This document shows positions 8,531 through 13,331 of a DNA stretch of 15,354 nucleotides, in pieces. Under the pieces are notes generated by a model, which saw only the letters and a list, made by a program, of their open reading frames with translations, did no database searches and was not told where the DNA came from. Positions within the stretch are counted from its first letter, which is position 1, and every line of letters begins with the position of its first letter. Location of the stretch: NCBI GenBank assembly GCA_905199135.1, contig CAJKFC010000045.1:1-15354 (forward strand), in the 5' to 3' direction. This DNA comes from an uncultured Eubacteriales bacterium (GTDB taxonomy: Bacteria; Bacillota; Clostridia; Oscillospirales; Butyricicoccaceae). Made by a program: the position numbers and the translations under genes.

Positions 8531-8875
8531 ATGAATAACAGTAAAGCCAAAGCAATAAATACATTAGCATGGGTAGTGTTAATTTTAGGTATTTTAAGCG
8601 GACTTTTTCTTGGCAGTGCATTTGAAACTTGGGGAGGGGATTACAATATTTCTGTTGCAGCTTCCTTTATTGTAAGCAGTATAATATCGTTTATTACCCT
8701 TCAAGGATTTGCTGAATTGATAGAATTGCTCGATAATATTAACAGAAAAAGCGTTACCAAAAACTTTAATGAATTGTCGTCCAATTTGAAAGAAGTTCAA
8801 AAGACACTTGATAATTTGAATGAGAATGTCTCTAAAATAAAGAAAAGCTTTCCTTCAATATCAGACGAACAGTAA
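8531..8875 (+). CDS. Small AT-rich membrane protein with C-terminal coiled coil
   Basis: A 114-residue protein of no family I can name. Residues 13-30 and about 43-61 are two membrane helices (IGILSG-like, then FIVSSIISFITLQGF), followed by AELIELLDNI and a hydrophilic heptad-like helix (about 75-106, with LSSNLKEVQKTLDNLNENV) that suggests a cytoplasmic coiled coil. Short two-helix proteins with an 'AEIIxLL' motif recur in Clostridia without a known role. Start: ATG at 8531, with only a weak AAAGAGA ribosome site; a TTG at 8513 is an alternative. The DNA is far more AT-rich than the neighbouring genes, with AAT, TTT, ATA and TTA codons common, so it may be acquired. It lies between the WG/SLH gene and a strong terminator. 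Confidence 0.7.
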   Translation: MNNSKAKAINTLAWVVLILGILSGLFLGSAFETWGGDYNISVAASFIVSSIISFITLQGFAELIELLDNINRKSVTKNFNELSSNLKEVQKTLDNLNENVSKIKKSFPSISDEQ

Positions 8876-8880
8876 AAATC

Positions 8881-8914
8881 AAAAAGCCGGGATTTCTCCC
8901 GGCTTTTTCTTTTT
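8881..8914 (+). terminator. Rho-independent terminator
   Basis: Stem AAAAAGCCGGGA (8881-8892) with TCCCGGCTTTTT (8897-8908), four-base loop TTTC, then CTTTTT. It lies five bases after the stop of the small membrane protein gene. Confidence 0.92.
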
Positions 8915-8920
8915 GCTTAA

Positions 8921-8950
8921 AATAAAAACAGGGCGAAAAACTCGCCCTGT
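8921..8950 (-). terminator. Terminator of the tRNA-Val transcript
   Basis: Read on the minus strand, ACAGGGCGA (8942-8950) pairs with TCGCCCTGT (8928-8936) around a five-base loop, followed by TTTTTATTTT. It starts directly after the CCA end of the tRNA at 8951. Confidence 0.85.
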
Positions 8951-9027
8951 TGGTGGAGACTGCCGGACTCGAACCAGTGACCTCCTGCGTGTGAAGCAGG
9001 CGCTCTAACCAGCTGAGCTAAGCCTCC
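8951..9027 (-). tRNA. tRNA-Val (anticodon CAC)
   Basis: The minus strand reads GGAGGCT at the 5' end and pairs with AGTCTCC before the discriminator A and an encoded CCA (77 bases with CCA). The D-arm AGCTCAGCTGGTTAGAGC is standard. The anticodon stem CCTGC/GCAGG encloses the loop TTCACAC, so the anticodon is CAC, reading GUG valine codons. The T-loop is TTCGAGT. The outermost T-stem pair appears to be an A-C mismatch. It stands alone, with its own promoter (9043-9071) and terminator (8921-8950). Confidence 0.95.
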
Positions 9028-9042
9028 GTGTCTGTATACATT

Positions 9043-9071
9043 ATAATAACACAAAGAAAGGGAAAAAACAA
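9043..9071 (-). promoter_or_regulatory. Promoter of tRNA-Val
   Basis: On the minus strand TTGTTT (9066-9071), 17 bases, then TATTAT (9043-9048) preceded by TGT, giving an extended -10. Predicted initiation lies about eight bases before the tRNA 5' end. The -35 box is embedded in the hairpin at 9053-9091. Confidence 0.6.
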
Positions 9072-9091
9072 GTACTTTTTTCCCTTTCTTT
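9053..9091 (-). terminator. Perfect 16-bp inverted repeat after the mini-ORF pair
   Basis: AAAGAAAGGGAAAAAA (9053-9068) and its exact complement (9076-9091) flank a seven-base loop. On the minus strand it starts seven bases after the stop of the second tiny ORF (9098), and its second arm has six T before CCC. It is a plausible intrinsic terminator, although only three G-C pairs plus one isolated pair make up the core. It also overlaps the tRNA promoter. Confidence 0.6.
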
Positions 9092-9097
9092 TGGTTT

Positions 9098-9163
9098 TTA
9101 ATACTTGTTTTTAAAAAGCAGGGTTTTGAAAAAGCCGTGAAACAGACCGAGGATAAAATACAT
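9098..9163 (-). CDS. Tiny hydrophobic membrane peptide, second of a tandem pair
   Basis: A 21-codon ORF predicted to be one short membrane helix with a basic tail. It begins MYFILGLFHG and ends LLFKNKY. It aligns with the peptide encoded just upstream (9178-9246) at about 12 of 21 positions, sharing the pattern M-x-F-I-x-G-x-F-x-G, then L-F-K and a terminal N-K-Y. Both have a GxxxG motif (Gly6, Gly10), common in helix pairing. GGGAGGGAG lies just upstream of the ATG at 9163; an in-frame ATG at 9178, overlapping the previous stop, would add five residues. The two ORFs are 14 bases apart or overlapping, so are probably co-translated. Family unknown; similar sizes occur among type I toxin peptides and small regulatory membrane proteins. 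Confidence 0.6.
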   Translation of the reverse strand: MYFILGLFHGFFKTLLFKNKY

Positions 9164-9177
9164 ATCTCTCCCTCCCA

Positions 9178-9246
9178 TCAGTATTTATTGTACTTGAAAA
9201 GACAGTAATAAAGCCATCCGAAGAAAACGCCGAATATAAAAGACAT
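9178..9246 (-). CDS. Tiny hydrophobic membrane peptide, first of a tandem pair
   Basis: A 22-codon ORF: begins MSFIFGVFFGW, has a Tyr-Tyr-Cys centre, and ends LFKYNKY. It is a single predicted membrane helix of about 17 residues, rich in Phe and Tyr, with Gly6-xxx-Gly10 and a short basic C-terminus. The ribosome region before the ATG at 9246 is unusually purine-rich (AAAGGGGGAAGGAG). The similarity to the peptide downstream implies a gene duplication, which together with the ribosome sites argues that both are real. A candidate promoter lies at 9269-9297 and a candidate terminator at 9053-9091. No function can be assigned. Confidence 0.62.
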   Translation of the reverse strand: MSFIFGVFFGWLYYCLFKYNKY

Positions 9247-9268
9247 CTCCTTCCCCCTTTCTGACTAA

Positions 9269-9297
9269 AGCTTATCACAGCTTTTTTCCCTTTTCAA
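9269..9297 (-). promoter_or_regulatory. Possible promoter of the tiny-peptide pair
   Basis: On the minus strand TTGAAA (9292-9297), 17 bases, TAAGCT (9269-9274). The -10 match is weak. An inverted repeat AAAGCT-TATCAC-AGCTTT (9267-9284) covers the -10 and could be an operator. Initiation here would give a leader of about 20 bases. Confidence 0.35.
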
Positions 9298-9329
9298 CAG
9301 CCGCATATGCCGAAAAGGCTCCGCCGCAT

Positions 9330-9357
9330 TTAAAAGTACGATAAACAGTACTTTTAA
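9330..9357. repeat. Inverted repeat TTAAAAGTAC / GTACTTTTAA
   Basis: A 10-bp perfect stem (9330-9339 with 9348-9357) and an eight-base loop. The half-site AGTACTTTT also occurs at 9072-9080. It lies in the 241-base region between the tiny peptides and the WG gene at 9488, a stretch of AT-rich symmetrical elements. It may be a regulator site or RNA hairpin. Confidence 0.45.
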
Positions 9358-9360
9358 CAG

Positions 9361-9400
9361 ACACATTTAAAGGATTTTTTCTTTAAAAATGTGTTTTTTT
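9361..9400 (+). terminator. AT-rich hairpin followed by T-run
   Basis: ACACATTT (9361-9368) pairs with AAATGTGT (9387-9394) and AAAG (9369-9372) with CTTT (9381-9384), leaving a two-base bulge and an eight-base loop. A run of T follows (to 9400). It could end a short plus-strand RNA or read-through from upstream; no promoter for such an RNA was convincing. Confidence 0.4.
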
Positions 9401-9413
9401 GTGACTGAATATA

Positions 9414-9442
9414 TTGACATCAATTTCCTGCGGTAGTAAAAT
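9414..9442 (+). promoter_or_regulatory. Promoter of the second WG-repeat gene
   Basis: Consensus TTGACA (9414-9419), 17-base spacer, TAAAAT (9437-9442). The start codon is 45 bases downstream. This is one of the strongest promoters in the window by match. Confidence 0.8.
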
Positions 9443-9487
9443 ATTTATGGCAAATATATGAACACACATAGAGAAAGGAAATGAAAA

Positions 9488-10519
9488 ATGAAAAGATTTT
9501 TAAGGCAGCTCTCAGCCGCCCTTCTGTGCTGCGCCATGCTCTTTGCCTCGGTTTCGGCTCTCGGTCTCTCCCAGAGCCAGATAGACGCCCTCGACGCAAA
9601 GGGAATCTATGTCTACGGCGAGCACGAGTTCCGCGAAGGTCTCATGCCGGTTCTCGTAAAAAACACCTGGGGCTACAATGTCTTTGACGACCCCTACTCC
9701 CAGGCTCCCGAGACTGTGTGGAACTACATCAACGAAAACATGGAGATTGTCGACCTCAACAGAGGCAGATTTTCCTGCATGTTCCCCTTCTATGAGGGTC
9801 TTGCCGCCGTATATTCCGAAAAAGACGGTCTCGGCTACATCAACACCTCGGGCGAAATAGTCGTTCCCTGCCAGTTTGCCTCCCATTCCTCCATGGGCGC
9901 CATATACTCGGGCTATTTCCACGGCGGCAAAGCCACGGTGTTCAAAAACCATGAGGAAGCCGGAGAATCCAAGTGGTACATAGGCGAAATCGACAAAAAG
10001 GGCAATGTAGTGACACCTTTCACCCTCACCGATGTAGATTTTGCAGGCAGATACATAATCGCCGACAACGGCTATATGCCCGACGGAGCGATTGAGCCCT
10101 ACGAGGGCGAGGTGACATATAAAATAGATGTCTGCACCTCAAACTCCTCTGAGCTGGGCGGACAGTACATCTACTATGACGGCGCCGCCTACGGTCTCAC
10201 CATTACCAACAGCACCCAGGAACCCATCTCGGAAAAAACCGCTCTGGTCTTTTATGACAACAAGACAGGAGACGCCGTGCAGGTATTCTTCTTCGATGTA
10301 GAGCTCCAGGCGGGCACATCTCACGAATACACCTTCAGCTCGGTATACTCGGGTCTCTCGGACGGCGGTTTCAGCTACATACTGGTGCATTTTGAGGACA
10401 GAGCCGAAAGAGACAGCTTTAAAAACTCCATAAACTTTGAAAACGACCCCAACGGCAATTACAGAGTGGTCAAGGACGGCCCCCAGTGGCTGAATAAGAC
10501 CTTCGGTCTCAATTTCTAA
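9488..10519 (+). CDS. Secreted WG-repeat-like protein with C-terminal beta-sandwich region
   Basis: A 343-residue protein with a Sec signal peptide (MKRFLRQLSAALLCCAML, cleavage likely after SVSA near residue 24). Residues about 45-180 contain degenerate WG-type units: YGEHEFREGLMPVLVKNTWG, PFYEGLAAVYSEKDGLGYIN with SGEIVVP, and a third unit with DKKGNVVTPF. Residues about 225-312 look like an Ig/FxLYD-like beta-sandwich (LTITNSTQEPI, ALVFYDNKTGD, FFFDVELQAGTSHEYTF). No SLH domain or sorting signal is visible, so it may be released or held by a partner. Start: ATG at 9488, seven to eight bases after GAAAGGAA; the ATG at 9481 is in another frame and closes after 68 codons. An SLH-type gene follows 21 bases later, probably the same transcript. 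Confidence 0.85.
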   Translation: MKRFLRQLSAALLCCAMLFASVSALGLSQSQIDALDAKGIYVYGEHEFREGLMPVLVKNTWGYNVFDDPYSQAPETVWNYINENMEIVDLNRGRFSCMFPFYEGLAAVYSEKDGLGYINTSGEIVVPCQFASHSSMGAIYSGYFHGGKATVFKNHEEAGESKWYIGEIDKKGNVVTPFTLTDVDFAGRYIIADNGYMPDGAIEPYEGEVTYKIDVCTSNSSELGGQYIYYDGAAYGLTITNSTQEPISEKTALVFYDNKTGDAVQVFFFDVELQAGTSHEYTFSSVYSGLSDGGFSYILVHFEDRAERDSFKNSINFENDPNGNYRVVKDGPQWLNKTFGLNF

Positions 10520-10540
10520 AATTATCGGGAGGATTTTTGT

Positions 10541-10762
10541 ATGAAAAGAACATTGTGCGCGATTTTGGCGCTTTCCTTTGTGTTTACCCTTTCTTCCATG
10601 GCCTTTACCTTTGAGCATCTGGACAGAGACGACCTCTTCTCCCCCGAGGTAATCGAGCAGGAAAAGGTCAGCGAGTGGGCTAAAGAGGAGATAGACAAGG
10701 CGATAGACGCAGGCCTTGTCACACCTCACACCTCCGACTACATGACAAAGGACATCACCCGC
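10541..10762 (+). pseudogene. 5' fragment of a secreted SLH-domain protein
   Basis: The ORF starts at ATG 10541 after GGGAGG and encodes a signal peptide (MKRTLCAILALSFVFTLSSMA) and the first half of an SLH domain: SEWAKEEIDKAIDAGLVT, then SDYMTKDITR, exactly where family members continue with a 'R.EFA.L' helix. After Arg (codon ending at 10762) the match stops and the DNA becomes AT-rich; the frame closes at 10786 with unrelated residues. The rest of the domain and further domains are missing. The remains of an SLH gene resume near 11768, but not at the matching point, so sequence was also lost. It sits just downstream of the WG gene at 9488-10519. Confidence 0.8.
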
Positions 10763-11003
10763 TTTCTTTATCCCGTTTCTTTTTAGTCTTGCTTTCAAGT
10801 TCCCGCCGCTTTTCTTTTTTCATTTCAGCGGTGATAGGTTCAGTCTGTAAGAGGTCATCCAAATAGGCCATTGCCTCTAATGCTTTTTCGGGGTCATCAT
10901 CGGCAAGGCTTTCAGCGTGTTGAATAAGCGCCTCACGGGTCAATTCTCTAAAGGTCATTTTATCCCATGATTTTTTTACTTCTTCTTTCTTTTCTTCTGC
11001 CAT
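10755..11003 (-). CDS. Small charged protein, probably truncated at its C-terminus
   Basis: An 82-codon ORF starting at ATG 11003 with AGGGGG eight bases upstream and a good promoter (11040-11068). The product is soluble and helical: a Lys/Glu-rich start, MTFRELTREALIQHAESL, ALEAMAYLDDLL, and a Lys/Arg/Glu-rich end. It resembles small accessory proteins of clostridial conjugative elements, but I cannot name the family. The stop codon and last two codons lie in the SLH-gene side of the junction at about 10762, so the natural C-terminus was probably cut off. The neighbouring lipoprotein gene is on the same strand, upstream. Confidence 0.65.
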   Translation of the reverse strand: MAEEKKEEVKKSWDKMTFRELTREALIQHAESLADDDPEKALEAMAYLDDLLQTEPITAEMKKEKRRELESKTKKKRDKESG

Positions 11004-11029
11004 TATTAACGCCCCCTATTAAATAGATT

Positions 11030-11068
11030 TAGTGTCACTATCTTATAGCGGTTTTAATTATTTGTCAA
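11030..11068 (-). promoter_or_regulatory. Promoter and palindromic operator of the small charged protein gene
   Basis: On the minus strand TTGACA (11063-11068), 17 bases, TAAGAT (11040-11045). Immediately downstream, at the expected start of transcription, lies the 11-base palindrome TAGTG-T-CACTA (11030-11040), a plausible repressor site. Confidence 0.7.
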
Positions 11069-11072
11069 TAGG

Positions 11073-11103
11073 AAAGCGGCTAGTATTTGATACTAGCCGC
11101 CTT
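11073..11103 (-). terminator. Hairpin after the OB-fold lipoprotein gene
   Basis: A 10-bp stem GCGGCTAGTA (11076-11085) with TACTAGCCGC (11091-11100), five-base loop, extended by outer A-T pairs. It begins seven bases beyond the lipoprotein stop on the minus strand. The trailing TTTCC is a weak U-run. Confidence 0.7.
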
Positions 11104-11109
11104 AAATCA

Positions 11110-11565
11110 TTATTCTAATATAATATATGCATTTTCAAGCTGTCTTCCATTTTCATCAAATTGACCGACAACAGAAATGTAATCTCCATTCTTAATTTCC
11201 GTTATGCCGCCATCTTCAGCAATATCACAAAATAGAATATAATTAGAGGCATCCAAGACCATTGAATTATCAGTTAATCTAGCCTGTTCTTCTTCTGTAT
11301 AATATGCTGTTCCATCATGCCATTCAAGCTGTACTTCATTAATATCGCCTCTAATATTAGTAACATAGCCGCTTACGATACAAGTTTGACCCCCATACTG
11401 TTCTTTCAAGGTTGCAGAGTTTTCAGCATATTGGATTGCGTACTCTTTGAAATCTACTTCTTGTGCATTTTCTAACATCTCATCTTTGGTTGGAGTACTT
11501 GAGCCACAAGCCGCAAGGGATAAGGCCAGAGCCGCCGTCAGTATTAACGCTATCAGTCTTTTCAT
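11110..11565 (-). CDS. OB-fold (tRNA_anti-like) lipoprotein
   Basis: A 151-residue exported lipoprotein. MKRLIALILTAALALSL leads to the lipobox LAAC (Cys20 counting from this ATG), followed by a GSSTPTKDE linker. The mature part reads like the tRNA_anti-like OB-fold family of small Firmicutes lipoproteins: YAENSATLKEQYGGQTCIVSG, a turn with VTNIRGDINEVQLEW, and an end ISVVGQFDENGRQLENAYI. Their role is unknown; the fold binds ligands in other families. Start: the ATG at 11565, ten bases after AAAGGA; the ATG at 11574 lies too close to that site. It has its own promoter at 11627-11655 and lies divergent to an XRE-type gene. It appears complete within the foreign segment. Confidence 0.82.
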   Translation of the reverse strand: MKRLIALILTAALALSLAACGSSTPTKDEMLENAQEVDFKEYAIQYAENSATLKEQYGGQTCIVSGYVTNIRGDINEVQLEWHDGTAYYTEEEQARLTDNSMVLDASNYILFCDIAEDGGITEIKNGDYISVVGQFDENGRQLENAYIILE

Positions 11566-11626
11566 GTTCACCATTTCCTTTCTTATCTTGTTGTGTCAAT
11601 CTATTGCCGTTTCTGTACTTGCCTTG

Positions 11627-11655
11627 AGTGTATCACAATTTAACCTTTTAGTCAA
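11627..11655 (-). promoter_or_regulatory. Promoter of the OB-fold lipoprotein gene
   Basis: On the minus strand TTGACT (11650-11655), 17 bases, TACACT (11627-11632), preceded by TGA to give an extended -10. Good match to SigA promoters. Confidence 0.75.
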
Positions 11656-11723
11656 TATGATTTAATCTTATACTTGATTTAATGGAGGTTATAATCCCTC
11701 TAAAATGAAGTAGAGGTGATTAA

Positions 11724-11807
11724 ATGGACTACACAGCACTAGGAAAGCGTATTAGAGATGAGCGGCATACTTTCCCAAAGCGCTATATCCCTCAAATGGA
11801 CATATGA
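11724..11807 (+). pseudogene. Truncated XRE-type repressor (N-terminal stub)
   Basis: The ATG at 11724 follows TAGAGGTGAT, a good ribosome site. The first codons read MDYTALGKRIRDERH, the usual opening of XRE/Cro-family helix-turn-helix repressors, where 'GxRIRxxR' precedes the first helix and 'LTQEQLA'. After about 15 codons, near 11768, the match ends and the frame runs through SLH-gene DNA to a stop at 11805-11807. So the DNA-binding helices are missing. A TATAAT at 11690-11695 may be its -10, but no good -35 is visible. It is divergent from the lipoprotein gene, an arrangement typical of a local regulator. Confidence 0.65.
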
Positions 11808-13213
11808 GGTCGGCGGCCAGACGGAGACATCCGAAGCCGTCTCGGAAACAATCTACACAGCAGATCCTTCGGCATTTACCTTTTCCGAAAGTGTTCACGG
11901 CTCCGAAGGCGGAATAGGCGACTATGAAAATGCCACAACCCTTTATGACATAGTCGGTCTTAAAAAGGACGGCGACAGCCGGAAGGGCGTATGGATTTAC
12001 GGTGACGACACCGAATCTCCCTTCCCCGACTACCGCGAAATTCTCAAGGCGGAAAACATGGAAAAATACGATATGTTCCGTCTTTCCAGCGCAGCCGGTC
12101 AGTTCTTTATAGTATTCGGCGAAACTCCCATGTTCTCCGATGTTCAGCCGGGGGCATACTACTATGACGCAGTAGAGTGGGCGGCAGAGAAATTACCACA
12201 GGCACCGGTGAAAACACCTTCAGCCCCGATATGACCTGCACAACCTCTCAGATTCTCACCTTCCTGTGGAGAGCAAACGGCAGCCCCGAGCCCTCCGTCG
12301 CCCATCCCTTTACCAATGTATCCGACGACGCCTACTATGCAAAGGCCGCCGTATGGGCCCATGAGAGCGGTCCGGTTTCCGGCACGGTATTTGACGGCAG
12401 CTACACCGTCTCACCCTCTTTCCCCGAGGCGGGCAGCACCGTGACGGTAACCCCCAAACCCGACGACGGCTACACTGTGGACACCGTCACAGTCACCGAT
12501 TCCAAGGGAAATACCGTGGCCGTGACAAAGGGCGAAAACGGCAAATACACCTATGTTCAGCCCTCCTGTGCCGTTACGGTTGCCGTTACCTTCAAACCCG
12601 TTTCGGGCGCCTTTGACTGCCCGAGAGATGAAAGCTGTCCCATGGCCGCCTCTGACGACCTGTCCCTCGGCGCATGGTACCACGACGGCGTTCACTACTG
12701 CATCGACGAGGACATTATGAAAGGCGTAGACGACGGGGTATTCGCCCCCGATGTCAGCACCTCGAGAGCCATGATAGCCGTCATGCTGTGGCGTCTCGAC
12801 GGCTCTCCCGACATAGATGGGCAGAACCCGGCTATCCTTACGCCGATGTGAATCCCGACTCGTGGTACACCGACGCCGTATATTGGGCAAGGCTCAACGG
12901 CGTGGTGACAGGCTATGACGCCGAGCATTTCGGCACGGGCGACGCCGTAACGAGAGAACAGCTTGCGGCGATGCTTTTCCGATACGCCAAATACAAGGGA
13001 ATCGATATGTCGAAATACGAAAGCACCGACCTCTCGTCCTTTGCAGACGCCGCATATATCAGTGATTACGCCCTTTCAGCGGTAAAATGAGCCTGCGGCG
13101 CAGGCATCATAAAGGGCGCGGGCGACGAATCCTCCCTTTCCCCCAAAGGCGAAACCTCAAGAGCCGAAATCGCAGTCATGTTTATGAGATACTGCGTAAA
13201 CATCTCAAAATAA
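11768..13213 (+). pseudogene. 3' remnant of a large SLH surface protein, frameshifted
   Basis: Three successive frames encode one coherent protein. First comes a beta-rich region (LKWTYEVGGQTETSEAV onward) to FSDVQPGAYYYDAVEWAAEK, an SLH start. A net loss of one base between 12190 and 12194 shifts into ITTGTGENTFSPDM, and the frame continues through a second SLH-like unit, a bacterial repeat domain (about 12400-12600; VTVTPKPDDGYTVDTVTV) and the first C-terminal SLH domain to DGSPDID. A second one-base loss in the G run near 12818-12821 shifts into GYPYADVNPDSWYTDAVYWA, the next SLH domain. A Trp codon is TGA at 13088-13090, in SAVK-stop-ACGAGIIKG. The final SLH domain ends at TAA 13211-13213. 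No start or signal peptide remains. The gene is inactive unless the changes are sequencing errors. Confidence 0.85.
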
Positions 13214-13222
13214 TCATCAAAT

Positions 13223-13257
13223 AAAAAGGAACGGCACGCCGTTCCTTTTTATTTTTT
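13223..13257 (+). terminator. Terminator after the SLH pseudogene
   Basis: Stem AAAAAGGAACGG (13223-13234) with CCGTTCCTTTTT (13239-13250), four-base loop, then ATTTTTTATT. Begins 10 bases after the stop. Confidence 0.92.
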
Positions 13258-13331
13258 ATTGGGAACATTTTGCCGAAAGACGCAGTCTAAAAAGCATAGC
13301 ACTTAAATAAAACCACAAAGGAGAGAATGTT

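Larger units (their letters stand above)
10763..11768. other. AT-rich foreign segment interrupting SLH gene remnants
   Basis: About 1 kb whose codon use is unlike the flanks (many ATA, TTA, AAT codons). It carries the 3'-cut minus gene (10755-11003), the lipoprotein gene (11110-11565) and the first codons of an XRE-type repressor (11724 onward). Both edges cut through genes. I see no terminal inverted repeats, transposase, integrase or clear target duplication, only a shared CTTTC near each edge. It may be a leftover of an integrated element, a recombination scar or an assembly join. Confidence 0.6.

Noticed and set aside
9481..9687. Alternative ATG at 9481 for the WG-like gene
   Set aside because: It is in a different frame, has an Arg/Ser/Leu-rich product and ends after 68 codons. 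The ATG at 9488 gives a signal peptide and the full protein.
10763..11768. Classical insertion sequence or transposon
   Set aside because: No transposase or integrase, no terminal inverted repeats and no clear target duplication were found at the edges.
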